Assembly: GCF_030272615.1 (NCBI RefSeq)
Contig: NC_081408.1
Span: forward strand, 769,447,336-769,511,335
DNA from: Cryptomeria japonica
Lineage: Eukaryota; Streptophyta; Pinopsida; Cupressales; Cupressaceae
Length of the DNA stretch: 64,000 bases
Direction of reading: 5' to 3'
Part shown: one piece after another, positions 35,322 to 47,353 of the stretch
How positions within the stretch are numbered: the stretch's first letter is position 1
Layout of the letters: each line of letters opens with the position of its first letter
Notes under the pieces: model-generated
Databases searched by the model: none
What the model was told of the DNA's origin: nothing
What the model saw: only the letters and a program-made list of their open reading frames with translations
Translations under genes and position numbers: made by a program

Positions 35322-36779
35322 TTATTGAGGATTATAAGGGACACAAAACTCCCTTTTAATCCTAGCTTCAACACTAAAGTTATGAAAAACACCAAAAACA
35401 TATTCTCCTCCATTATCAGATCTAAGAATTTTTATTTTCTTGCTAGATAAATTTTCAACTAGAGCTTTGAACTCTTTAAATCTGGAAAACACTTCATCAG
35501 ACTCTTTAGACTTAAGAAAGTAAATCCAACACTTACATGAAAAATCATCCATGAAGGTGACATAATACCAAAAACCACTAAGAGAAGCAACTGACACAGG
35601 TCCACATAAATCAGAATTAATTAATTCTAGAGCATCCTTTGCCCTACTTTCACTATTATGAAAATTTCTCTTAATGTTCTTACCTAAAACACACCCCTTG
35701 CAAACACCTTCATGATTTACATTTAGCTTTGGAAGACCATTGACAACCTTCTCCATTGCAGACAAAGTTTTGAAATTCAAATGACCAAATCTCTTATACC
35801 ACAACTCACTTGAACTTGAGGAATCATGAGCTAAGACTTGAATGATATGAGTTGAAAGTTTATAAAGACTATCATGACGAACACCAATAACACGAGCTGA
35901 TTGAATACTTGACTTCTTCTTCCATGCAAGTACTTTTTCATCAGCAAAAGCAACATGATAACCTTTGTCTTCTAATGCAGAAATAGAAATAAGATTCCTC
36001 TTAATACCAGGAATAAATAGAACATCACTTAAATGAAGAGGAATACCAGAGTCCAACTGAAAATAAGTAGAACTAGCACCCTTCATAGAATAGCATGCAT
36101 CATCACTAATAATGACTTGAAGATGAGAGTCTTTTCCTTTCAAGTTATAAAGGTGTTCACGATAACCAGTGATATGACGAGATGCTCCACTATCTATCAA
36201 CCACATATCACTGTTAGTAGGAATATTACTAGAAAGTGCAGAAATAAATAAGAATCCTTCAGAATTTTCACTTGATTCTCTTTGAAGAGAGGGATTCTCA
36301 ACATTTGCAGCAGTTGCTTGAATCTTAGATTTTGAAACACAATCACGGGCAAAATGACCAAATTTGTCACACCTAAAAAACTGAATTCTAGAAAGGTCCT
36401 TCCACTTTTTCTTGGCAACAGGGGTTGACTCATCATTCTTGTCTCTAAATATTTTGAAGTTACCTTTCTTTCCTTTCCCCTTATATGCATGGGCAGCAAG
36501 CACATGATCATCTTCATGATGAGATTTGTGACCATAAACTCTTGCTTCTTGTCTGCATTTTTTCTTTATGCAATCTGCCCTCAACCTATCAAATTTAGGA
36601 AGATCATCTCTTCCACTAATGCCTTGAATGAAGGATTCCCAGGAAATGGGAAGTCCATTCATAGCTAACATAACCAAGTCTTTATCAACAAAAGCATCTC
36701 CAATTGCATTGAGCTGATGTTTTAACTCAGAGATCTTCATGAAATAAGAAGTAACAGATTCTCCTCTAGACATTTTCAC
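35322..36779 (-). pseudogene. Copia gag end, protease and integrase N-terminal part
   Basis: A 485-codon stretch. Gag end: GESVTSYFMKISELKHQL and a knuckle FFRCDKFGHFARDC in which the first Cys is Phe. Protease: WLIDSGASRHITG with an intact D-S-G-A site, then LSDVLFIPGIKRNLISIS. Pre-integrase zinc region: LWYKRFGHLNFKTL and CKGCVLGK. Integrase core: first Asp in LINSDLCGP, MDDFS, second Asp in LRSDNGGEY. The frame ends at TAA just before the third catalytic position. Gag and this stretch are separated by a stop near 36790. Confidence 0.92.
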
Positions 36780-36795
36780 ATGAAGTAGTTGACTC

Positions 36796-37113
36796 CTAAT
36801 TAAGGGCTAAAGCTCTACTAGTATTGTTAAATTCATAAAGATCCTTTAGAGTCCGAAACATTTCCTTAGCTGAATCCAACTTAGAGATAATAGACACCAG
36901 ATGATCCTTAACAGAATCAATCAAAATTTTCTTAGCCACGGTCTTGTTCTTTCTCCATTGAACTTTCTCTGCATCAGCAGAAGGTTCTTCTACATCTTTC
37001 GAGACATAGTCAAGGAGATCATTCTCTTCAAGAGTAATCAGAATTCTAAATTTCCAAGAAGAGAAATTTGACGAACCATCTAGTCTATCTTCTACTTTCA
37101 ATCCATTCACCAT
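36796..37113 (-). pseudogene. Copia gag N-terminal part
   Basis: Begins with ATG at 37111-37113 about 75 bp after the Met-tRNA primer site, and reads VEDRLDGSSNFSSWKFRILITLEENDLLDYV, then MFRTLKDLYEFNNTSRALAL, the standard start of copia gag (DUF4219/UBN2 type). A TAA ends it and separates it from the rest. Confidence 0.9.
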
Positions 37114-37189
37114 AATGAATGACTTAGGAAAAGAAGTGAGAGAAATAAAGAACTTAAAATTCTGGTTCTGGATCGATCTTCTAGACCTG

Positions 37190-37201
37190 GCTCTGATACC
37201 A
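37190..37201 (-). other. Primer binding site of the copia element, initiator Met-tRNA type
   Basis: Minus-strand TGGTATCAGAGC, a perfect 12-nt match, lies just upstream of gag but 214 bp away from the 5' LTR end. Confidence 0.85.
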
Positions 37202-37203
37202 CT

Positions 37204-37415
37204 TGTTACAAGTGCGGTTGCCGTTGCACCAAAATATCAACCTGTGAATGCCCGATACAACCACTAGACTTATAGAATCCACAAGAGGCGGTTAAGCCAT
37301 CTCACAAACCTGAGCGGTGTGCTGCACAACACAAGGAGACCAAGGGTGCACACCTTTCAACAATCCCCCCCAACGCAAGCGAGAGGCTTGAACCTGTGAC
37401 CAAGCTCTGATAACA
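37204..37415 (-). repeat. 212-bp TGTTA...TAACA segment between LTR and primer site
   Basis: On the minus strand it starts TGTTATCAGAGCTTGG at 37415 and ends CTTGTAACA at 37204, with a 5-bp inverted repeat at its ends. Its start resembles a second, imperfect primer site (TATCAGAGC) directly against the 5' LTR. It has no open frame of interest. Confidence 0.7.
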
Positions 37416-38213
37416 TGTTAAATTTGAACCAGAATATAAGAACAAACTGAGAACAGAAACTAAGAGAAACATTAATACACAAGTCCTTATCCTGCGAAAA
37501 ACCTCCACCTGAGGGTGAAAAACCCAACCCACAAAAGTAATCTCTTTATTGAAAACTTCAAATGATCAATACATATATAGAAAGCTTCAATTGACTATCA
37601 CAAAGTCTGAATCACTTTCTTATCGGATACAACTCCTTGACAGAATGATAACTAATGATATACACATCAATTGTTCTCCATAAAACAATGAATGCCAAAA
37701 ATCTCAGAATTCGGACTTAGCAAAATACTGAAAAGCATAACACGTGACTGAATATGAAGTATACAAATAACTATCCACCACCTGCATGGAACAGAAATAC
37801 ATATATATTGCCGAAAGAGAGAGCACTCAGCATCAAGAAGAATACATACATATATTCTGTACAAAACGCATAATCTTTTAGGAGATGTCGATACAAGAAG
37901 CTATAACGGAAATGCCAAGAGACATTCCCACCAAAGAACCGGTTACACTCTCACAATAACTCATGAAAAATAGTAACAGAAGAAGATAGATAAGCCATCG
38001 ACATCCGCCTAGAAGACTCACCGACAGGCACCATAGCAATTGGAAAAGCCAAAAATAATATTGAGAGAAACGGATGCCAAAGAAGCAGTAAAGAGGTAAC
38101 TAAAATCACCAAGACGAAGACAAATAGAAGGTAACCATATGAAATAAATAGGAGACATTGAAAGAAAGGAGATATGCATCTTTAGATCTCTATCGCAACT
38201 ATAATCTTCAACA
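37416..38213 (-). repeat. 5' LTR of the copia element
   Basis: 798 bp, with the same termini as 31787-32610 (TGTTAAATTT and CTTCAACA in plus orientation), followed by CACTT at 38214, the probable target duplication. Confidence 0.92.
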
Positions 38214-38745
38214 CACTTAAGGTAGCTTGAGAGTTTCAGCACTTCAACGTTCTGTCTGTTTTGTACGCATCCTAAAATCACAACAAAAGAAGTACCAAGT
38301 GCTGAATTGGTAGCTCTGGAACAAGAATTTTAGGATTATTTAAATCGGATTAGATTTAGAAATCAAATTAAATCTGCACATATTAATGCCTTGAAAAGCT
38401 AAACAAAATTGTTTGTATGACAACTAGAAAATACGTACGACAATTAAGATCACCGGCGTAATTTTCCTGCAACGACATATTTATCACATTTTCTCGGCAG
38501 TATGAGACATTCCCGATGGGAAAAGTCCACGTAAATAAAATCTATTGGCTAATAAGCCTCTCGTAATCATCAATAATTTAATTTCTTTATCGTAATTACC
38601 AATAATTTAAATAGAAGCAATGAATGGATCAATATCCACGTCAGGTTTTCGTATACTGAACACAATTAATAAATAAACGAGACATTGGAAACAGAGCCAA
38701 AATTATGGGATGGGACAATGTGAAGCAGTCTAGATTGTAAAAAAA

Positions 38746-38909
38746 ACTAGTCTATATATATTAATATTATATATAAAATATGTCGAGAGATATCTTTCTC
38801 AAGGCGCCTATCTAACTTTAGGATATAAAATTGATTAAAAATAATAGGCGCCTCGAGAAGGATATCTCTCGCCGTATTTTACATATAATATTAATATATA
38901 TAGGCTAGT
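38746..38909. mobile_element. Foldback MITE, 66-bp arms
   Basis: The left arm 38746-38811 and the right arm 38844-38909 are reverse complements over 66 bp with six mismatches by eye, separated by a 32-bp loop. Termini are ACTAGYCTATAT; the inner end of each arm is GGCGCCTAT. It has no coding capacity. Surrounding sequence 38214-38740 and 38910-38960 shows no gene. Confidence 0.85.
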
Positions 38910-38959
38910 AGCAGTTGCGACACAATATGGAAGACAATAAATTAGTTAATATATAAATA

Positions 38960-41565
38960 GACTATTGCATTATTAGAATTAGGGTTAGGCTTAATGTTTA
39001 GGGTCAAGGTTTATATTTAGGGTTAGGCTTAGCATTAGGCTTAATTAGAATTACGCTTAGGGTTTAGGGTTATGGCTACGATAATGGCTAGGGTTAGGGT
39101 TGATATCATGGTTAGGTTATGGTAAGGGTTAGGTTACGATTTAGCATTATGGTTGGGATTATTAATAAGGTTAGCTCATGTATAACATGGTTATGGTTAA
39201 AATTATGGGTACAAGTAGAGTTTATAATATAATATAACATCATATCATATCATATAATATAATATGATATAATATAATATAATATTACTTAATATTATAT
39301 AATAAAATAGTAGGTTTAATTTGGTTTAGCATTAGGGTTCAATTTAGTTTTAGTGGAAGGGTTAGCTTTAGGGTTCAACTTGGTCTAGGGATAGGGTTAG
39401 GATTCAATAAGGTCTAGTGTTAGGGTTATTGTTTAATTACATTCATAATTAGGGTTCAATATGGTTTAATATAAGGGTTGATTTATTGTACAATTTAATT
39501 AAAGGTTACAATTTAATTTGGTTTAGCGATTAATTAGTTTTAGGGCTAGGGTTTAATTTGGTATAGTGGAAGGGTTAGTGTTGGGATTCAATTTGGTTTA
39601 GGGATAGGGGTGAGTTTCGAATAGGGTGGAGGTTATGTTTCAATTAGTCTTACAAGCAAGGTTAGGGTTAAGGTTTAAAAAAAGTTATAGTTCGCATTTA
39701 ATTAGAATTAGTGTTAACTTAGGATTATGGTTAGGGTTATAGTTTAATTAGGATTCAATTAGGGATTAATTATGGTTAAAATAATATTAGATATATAATT
39801 ACAAGTAGGTTTGGGATTAAAACATTAACCCCTAATTTAATAAAGCTTAGGATTCAATCTGTATTAGAGTTTAATAAGGATGAAGATTCAATTTCAATTA
39901 GGGTTTTATAAAGGTTAGGTTTGAATTTTGATTTTGGCTCAGTGTTAGGGTTATGGTTCAATTAAATTTATAGTTAGGGTTCAATTTGGGTTAAGTTTGA
40001 TAAATAATTTGAGTTTGAGTTAGGATTAGAAAACTAACGATAATTTAATAAGGGTTGGGGTTGGTTTTCTTTACTATTCTATTAGGTTTTGTATTATAGT
40101 TTGATTTGATTTAGTCTTATGGTTAGGGTTACATTAGGTTTATGGTTAGGGTTAGGGATTCAATTTGGTTTAGTGTTTAGGTTTGCTCTTATACATGGGG
40201 TTTAATTAGGTTAACAATTAGGGTTATAAATAGTTTAATATAAAGGTCAATTGGTCTAGGTTGGGGTAATGTTTACTCTAGTCTTCTATTAAATTAGGTT
40301 TAGGGTTAAGATTCAATTTGGATTTTGGTTTAGTGTTTAGGTTATTGCTCAATTAATTTTATGTTTAGGATTCAATTTGGTTTAGTGGCTGATTATGTTT
40401 ATGGTAAGAGATAAGTTTGGTTTAGTGTTCAAATATATTAAGGTTAAATTTTAATTTTGTTTACTGTTAGGGTTAGGTTTTGATTTGGTTTAAGGTTGTC
40501 ATTAAATTTAGTTGTGTTAGGTCTATGGTACAATTTGGTTTAGGGTTAGGGTTAAGATTCAATATGGTTAAAAAAAATTAATGTCTAGGGCTATGGTTCA
40601 ATTTGGTTCATTGTTAAGTGTGATTTATTTTAGGTTTAGGGTTAAGGTTCAATTTGATTTAGGGATAGCATTCAATTTGGTTTAGAGTTTAGTTAGGTTT
40701 AGATTTATTCATTTTTCTTTCTAGTGTTAGGGTTAGGGTTAAATTAGGTTTAGTCATATAAATAATAGATAGGGTTTGATTAGGTTCACAATTACAATTC
40801 AATATGGGTGAGGGTTTGATTTAGTATAGGATTAGGATAAGTCTTAATCTAGTGTACTATTCAATTAGGTATAATGTTAGAATTCAATTTGGATTTTGGT
40901 TTAGTGTTAAGGTTATGGTTCAATTAATTTTAGGGTAAGGGGTCAATTGTTCAATTAATTTTAGGGTAAGGGGTCAATTTGGCTTAGTGTTTAATTATGT
41001 TAAGGGTTAAAATAAATTTGGTTTAGTGTAGAATTATGTTTAAGGTTAGATTACATTTTAGTTTAGAATTACGGTTAGGGTTTGATTTAGTTTAACAATA
41101 TAGTTGAATTTGGTTGGGTTATGGTTTAAAGGGTAAATTTTGTTTAGGATTAGGGTTAAGTTTTAATATAGTTTAATATTGAATTAGGTTTAGAGTTATA
41201 ATTCTATTTGGTTTAGGGTTAGAGATTAATTTTTTTTACTGTGAGGGTTCAACTTTGTTTAGGATTTAGGTTCAATTTGATTTAGTGTTTAGGTCTAGTT
41301 TGGATCCATGTTTAATTAAGTTTTAGTTGTGTTAGGTTTATGGTACAATTTAGTTTAGCATTTGGATAAGATTCAATATATGGTTAAATATTTAATTATG
41401 TTTAGGGTTATGGTTCAATTTGGTTTATTGTTAAGTGTGATTTATTTTAGGTTTAGGGTTGAATTTGGTTTAGGGTTAAGGTTCAATTTTATATAGGGAT
41501 AGCGTTCAATTTGGTTTCTAGGGTTATAATTCAATTTGGTTTAGAGTTTAGTTAGATTTAGGTTT
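38960..41565 (+). repeat. Degenerate telomere-like array, left part
   Basis: About 2.6 kb of loosely repeated TTAGGGTT and TTTAGGGTTCAATTTGG phrases, always with the G-rich strand on plus. The plant telomere heptamer TTTAGGG occurs many times, but in irregular 20-25-bp surroundings. A higher-order repeat of about 860 bp is visible: 40600-41290 aligns with 41450-41565 continued at 48622-49085 once the inserted element is removed. Confidence 0.88.
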
Positions 41566-42390
41566 TGTAGCGTCGTAAAATTGTGACACTTGCAATTTCG
41601 ACTGGATTTGGGTCTTCACGATGGTAGCGCAACGTTGAACCTGAATGGAGACCTTGAAACTTGTTTACGACATCAAAAACTGCATCTTTCTGCACCTTGG
41701 CCTGAACCTCCTTGCACCCTGCTGTCCCGGGAGGTGGGACCATGGCGCCTAGCGCCCTAGTCCCTGGCCCTATTTTGGGCCCAGTCTCTTGTTGGGCATC
41801 GGGTCTTCAAGTTTGCAATTTGGAAAATAATGTTCCTAGGTTAGCCTAAGGTCAAAAAAATCAGTCTCCTAACCCTAATTGACAAGTATATAAACTACAT
41901 TTCCCCTCCAAGAAAAGAAGAAAAAACATATGTGTACAAGAGGCAGAAGCGATAAGTAAACATTCAAACATTCAAACATTCAAGCATTCCTTCAAGCAAT
42001 TGAGCATTCTAGGTCTCCATTCAAGGCTAGGTGTTGCATTCAAGACAAGGATTCAACCATTGAAGAGGAGATCACATACAACATACAACATCATTACACC
42101 TTCGCATGTAAGAATACAAACATTCTTACGACAAGGTATCAGTACTTGATTACATTACAAACATTTACATTTACAACATTCTCATTTCTTGGTTAATTCC
42201 AAAACCGGGGTTTGACCTGAAGGCAAACCCTAATCCCTAACCCCCCAATCGTCCTCTCTTTTCTATGTGTAGGTTGCAGGTACGCGACTGTAATTGAAGA
42301 TCTGGAATCCTTGTGCAGAGACGAACAGATCCCCCTTCGTTTCGCGGATTTTTCGGAGGACCGTGTGCACCCCGAGCGCCATCGTCCCTG
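41566..42390 (+). repeat. 5' LTR of the gag-only element, recognisable part
   Basis: Matches 47354-48260 closely, apart from three missing minisatellite units, then diverges near 42388. The true 5' LTR end and the primer site could not be identified in 42390-43150. Confidence 0.85.
41887..41894 (+). promoter_or_regulatory. TATA box in the 5' LTR
   Basis: TATATAAA, repeated in the 3' LTR at about 47756-47763. It is followed by a leader with (ACATTCAA)n repeats. Confidence 0.6.
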
Positions 42391-43150
42391 ACATTTTTTC
42401 CGAAACTTCGGGAGCTAGATCTTACTGTATTTTTCTGCTAGAATCCAGAATCTTGGCTGATTTCATCAATTCTAACACTTTCAAAATTAAAGTCAAAGTT
42501 GGTCTAGTGATTGCTTGGATTAAGGCTTCTAATCATTCAAAAATTGTTGAAATTGAAATTCGTGTCAAAATTGTGTTTCTTACTGTCCTAAATCTGAAAA
42601 GTGTATTGGCATTCATTCGAAGTTTCAGTGCTTTATTCAAATTTTTGCAATTTGTGACTTTTGAAATTAAGTGTTTGATTGCAACAACTCTGATTTCCAC
42701 TTTCAAAATTGAATTTTGCATGAAATTGAGTTAATTTTTAAATTTCAAAGCCTGCATTGCTTTTAGTATTCCCTCTAAAATCATAAAATTCAAAATTTCA
42801 GTTTCCCTCTCTTTTTCAAAATTCAATTTTTGCATTTTTCAACAATCTTGGTAGGGTTCAATTTTGAGATTGCAACTTTAATTTGGCCTATCTACCGATC
42901 GTAAAATCACTCAATTTTTTCAGATTAGCTTTAAAATTATCATAACTTTCATCCTTGAAAATTTTGAAAAAAGTTGCGAGGACCGTGTGCACTCCGTTCG
43001 CCACGGTCCCTGACATTTTTTCCAAAATTTCGGGAGATTGTTGTGATTGCATTTAACAGCTTAAATCTAGGAGATTGGCTGATTTTATTGAAATTTGCTA
43101 CTTGTAAATTCGAATTTTTTTTTTCAAAATCTTCTCTCTCTCTGTAGTGC
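42390..43150 (+). other. Leader region between 5' LTR and gag, with internal duplication
   Basis: Non-coding. The segment 42978-43095 (GAGGACCGTGTGCACTCCG through ATTTTTTCCAAAATTTCGGGAG to GGCTGATTT) repeats 42352-42465 in diverged form. No standard tRNA primer site was recognised. Confidence 0.6.
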
Positions 43151-46100
43151 ATGAGTTTTACAACAATAAGCCCTACTTACACTATTCCCGTTAGACGAAG
43201 CCTTAGAATTAAGTCTTTCCAAGGTTTAATTACCGAGGAGATGGAACCTAATTTGAATGGCCTTTTTAACGAGGACATGGGTAATTCCTCTAATCCTCTT
43301 AATGATGAAGAAGCTCTCCATGAGGTTTTTGTAGAACAACTTTCAAAATTGGATAACCAATTTGATGATTTTCAGCAATGGATGTCTCAAGAATACCCTG
43401 ATAGTCAAGCTCTTTCATTAATTGAGGGTCTAAAATGTATGGTTCAAAGTGATAAGAATGGAATTGATATTTTGCGTAGTATTGCACACATCGTGGATTC
43501 GAATGTGATGCCTATGAAGAGTTGTGCCGAAACTTTAGGTTATACACAACCTCCTACTCAAGTCAATCATTCTATTCCTTTGACAACTTCTATTGCTAGT
43601 ATACCTACTTTTACATCAAACATAATGACTACTTCAATACAAAACATTCCACCTATGATCACCAGTCATGGGGGCAATCCTACTTCTTCAATCAACCCTC
43701 TTCCTTCATTCAATCCGACTTCTTCATTCATTCCTTCAATGAGTGTCCCTATTACATCTCCACAAATGAACATGACGCAAGGGGGCAATTCATTCAACCA
43801 TTCCATTCCTCCTTGTAGTGCTCCTTTTTTCCAATCATCTCCTATGACTAACCATCATAGTGTCTCGCCACCTTACTCTCAATCAATACCTTCTTTCAAT
43901 AACACAATACCTCCATCGCAATCTAACATGTCTAATATGAACTCTTCGACTGAAGTGACCATTAACAATCTTGTGCAAACTGTCTCTTCTTTACAACAAC
44001 AAATTGCCTCTATGAATCAATCTAAGTTTAGTGTGCCCACATTTGATGTTGCGAGCCCACTTTCTCTTGACATTGTTCGAGCTATCCCCCCTAAGCATGT
44101 TGAAATCCCGCAGTTGGAGCTTTATAATGGTAAAGGTGATCCTCTAACACATGTTAAGACCTTTCAAACAATATGTACTGATTTTGCTCATGACCAAAGG
44201 TTGCTTGCAAAACTGTTTACTAGAACATTAAGAGATAAGGCTCTACAATGGTATTTCTCATTGCCTTCCTATTCTATTACTTCTTTCCAACAACTTGTAA
44301 ATGCTTTTATTCAACAATTTCAAAACAATATAAGTCCTAAAGTTACTTTGATTGATTTAATGCATTGTAAACAAGGTGTTAAAGAAAAAGTGACTGATTT
44401 CATTGGTAGATATAAGCATTTGTGTGCTCAAATTTATTTTCCAGTACCTGACAATGATATTCAAAGAATCTTTATTTCTAATTTACAAAAAGATATTAGA
44501 GAAAAACTTCTGTTTTCTGAGTTTACTTCTTTCCAACAGTTGTGCGCAACTCTTCACAATTATCAACTGACTGTGAGTCAAATGGAACAAGCAAATCCTA
44601 TGGCTCCGAGTGATAAGGGTGATAGTAGTCAACAACCATTTGGGAAGTTTAAACCGAACAGAGGGTTCATCAAGTTCAATGAAAACATCATCAACAACAA
44701 TGTGAATGCAGCATCAGGTGTGCCTCCTATTTCTAAGTTTTTCAAGAAAGAGAGAAAGTTTACTCCTTTGAATGAATCATTGCATAGTATTATGAATAAG
44801 TTATTGGAACAAAATGTGCTTACTCTCCCTCCTATAAAGCAAATAGATCCTGCAAAGATTAATTCACCCTATTTTGATAACAAATCTTTTTGTCAATTTC
44901 ATCGTCAACCTGGGCATGATACTGGAATTTTTTTTGCTTTAAAGGGTAAAATTAAAGATTTGATTGATAATAATACTATCTCTGTTTCAGGCGTGAATGA
45001 TAAAGGCAACACATCTGTAGCTCTTCCTAACCAAAATCTTAAGATTTTTACTGATCCATTACCTTCTCATACCTCTAATGTGATTGAGACTAATGATTCA
45101 TCTTCCTCACCTGATGGTCTTGTGTCTATGGCTTCGAATGTGATTAACTTTGTAGAGCAGCCCAAAATCCCTAAAGAACCTTCCATCACATTTGATTCCA
45201 GTGAAACTATCAGGGCACCTGATGGTCCTTTATATATAGTTGCAAAAGTCAAGAATACACCTTGCCGTGGAGTGCTTATTGATCCTTCTTGCATGGTTAA
45301 TGTCATTACTGAAGAATTTCTTTTTACTTTGCAATTGAATCAAGTGATCTATGACAAAATGAATCTGGTTGTGAAATTATTTGATGCATTTTCTTCTCCT
45401 GCAATTGGTTCTATTACATTACCTATTGAGGTCCATAACAAATCCCTTGATGTGAGCTTTGCTATTATTCCATCATCCGAACAATTTCGTGTGAAGCTAG
45501 GCTATCCTTGGCTATCTTCCATGAAAGCTATTGCTTCTCCTATTCACAAGTGTTTGAAATTTCCCCATGATGGTGAAGTTGTTACTGTCAATCATAGTCT
45601 CTTTAAACCAGCTGAAAGAACTTCTAGCGTTCCTATTGATTATTTTTGGCCTAAACAATTCCAATCTCTTCCACCGCGAAGTGATCATCTTTTCAAATAT
45701 TATCAAAAGTGGAAACAAGATATGATCCTATCTCTAAGTGAACCTCGAACACCCAAACTTGATATTCCTATCGTTCTTGAGAAGGAAGTTCTTCCTTTGA
45801 AAGATAAAACTAATGTCTTTCCTCAAGAATATTCCCAACCCATTCCTATGGATGTGACTATGTCTATGTCTAATAAACTTTCTAAAAGTAGACCTATACC
45901 TCCTCGTCATGATGGACTTGGTCTCCTTCCTAAACCAAATATTCCTCCTTTATATGGAGTAGTTCCTCCTCCTTCGTCTTATAAAGAGAAGAGACCTTCC
46001 TCTTCTCCTATTATCCAACCTAAGAGACCACAACCTAAACACCCAAGTGATAAGGATGAGAACATTCCTCCTCCTTAATCTTCTCCACTTCCTACTAAGA

Positions 46101-46600
46101 CTAGACAAAATCATTCTGCGCGTGAACGCCGACGAAAGCGTCGTCTTAGAGCTCGTGCAACTGCTTCTCAAACTTTGCAATCCCCAAAAACACCTTCAAC
46201 TAGTATTATTCCATTTTCTCCTCAGCCGAAAATTGAGCCAAAATCTCCTAAGCATAAGATGCATGATGGTTTTGATCCTGTGCGAGTTAAAGATCCTATT
46301 TTTATAAATCTTGATGATGATATAGATGAAAATGTTATTCATGATGAAAATGTTACTTCTCTTGCTTCTGATAATGACTATCAATATGTTGATATCGATA
46401 ACCATTTATCTAATGAATTTTCTAAAGCACTTATCCTAGCTCCTAGACAAGAACAACGTGGCTTGGAACATGAACATAGCCCTTGTTTGGATCTTGTGAT
46501 AGCTCCATCTGTTATGTTGGATGTTCCTCCTCTAGCATGTTTCCTGTCTTCGCGAAATATTGATCAACAAGATTGGGGGGTGGATGACATGCTAGACTAG
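43151..46600 (+). CDS. Gag-protease polyprotein of the non-autonomous element, one internal stop
   Basis: ATG at 43151 opens a 975-codon frame to TAA 46076-46078. The same frame then stays open to TAG 46598-46600, so a single stop splits a roughly 1150-residue protein. Residues 130-300 are Ser/Pro/Thr/Asn-rich. The Gag core is at about 315-480 (LYNGKGDPLTHVKTF, DKALQWYFSLP, QQFQNN, VTDFIGRYKHLC). A degenerate finger CQFHRQPGHDT lies near 580. A retropepsin-like domain lies at about 690-800 (LIDPSCMVNVI, VKLGYPWLSSMKAIASP), where the usual D-S/T-G is D-P-S, so proteolysis is doubtful. After the stop comes a very basic run (RERRRKRRLRARA, about 46120-46160). The length and conservation of the frame suggest selection until recently. 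Confidence 0.88.
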
Positions 46601-47353
46601 TTCATTAGCATAGTAGACTCTCTCTTCCTCTCTTGATCTCTTTTTTTATTTCTTCTATGTGTTATTCTCATTCTTCTATTTGTTGTCCTTAGTGTTGTCT
46701 ACTTGAGGATGATGCAAAGCATTGAGATCTCTTTTGGTCTCTCTCATGTTGACTCAAAAGACACATGTGTTCCCTTCTTCTAGGTGACCTTCCTTGATTG
46801 GGGAATGAAGAACAATTATGCATACATACATATGATATACATGAATTATCATACAGCATACTAACCCCAAGGAAAGTGAAGTCACCACGTGCTTTGTGTT
46901 TTATGTCTATTATCCTTGGGTTTATCTCACACTTGGGGGCTAAATCTTTGTGATAACATGCTCCTTTCTCTTCTCATTTCTTATGTGTATCACTACCTTA
47001 AAGCAATCACCCCCGATGAGGCGTGTGCGATCGCTTTAACGTAGGGGGCATACACTCCATTCATATCTCTTCAAGATTCTTGAAAATTTCTTGGCGAACT
47101 TAGCTTTGCCTTGAAATTTTTTTGGTATATTTCTTGCATGACTCATAGTGAGGGAACCTTACTACTGACAGTCATGGTTCTCCCTGGTGATCTTCCCTTT
47201 TACTTTGTCAATCAAAGTCGTAAGATCCTTAGTCCACTGGGGGCTTGGTGTATCTTACCTCCTTGACGTGGTGAAAGTCTTTCAATATTATTTCCTTGTA
47301 CTTTATCGGAAGTATGGGCGTATGCTTATACTCCCGCTAAAGTGGGGGCTAAA
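46601..47353 (+). other. Non-coding 3' internal region and polypurine tract
   Basis: No frame of interest. TGGGGGCT-like purine motifs recur near 46932, 47238 and 47343. The last one, AAAGTGGGGGCTAAA at 47339-47353, abuts the 3' LTR and is the likely polypurine tract. Confidence 0.65.

Larger units (their letters stand above)
31787..38213 (-). mobile_element. Ty1/copia LTR retrotransposon, full length but defective
   Basis: A 6427-bp element on the minus strand: 5' LTR 37416-38213, gag 36796-37113 plus, protease-integrase, reverse transcriptase and RNase H down to about 33100, a purine-rich tract after 32611, and 3' LTR 31787-32610. Flanking pentamers CACGT (31782-31786) and CACTT (38214-38218) are a probable target duplication with one mismatch. 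Domain order PR-IN-RT-RH is that of copia. Besides stops, it has lost catalytic residues of integrase and reverse transcriptase. An extra 212-bp segment lies between 5' LTR and the Met-tRNA primer site. Confidence 0.93.

Noticed and set aside
42294-42734. 146-codon plus-strand frame upstream of gag in the gag-only element
   Set aside because: It lies in the LTR/leader, has no recognisable domain, and similar frames in the 3' LTR (48164-48517) are not conserved beyond the LTR match.
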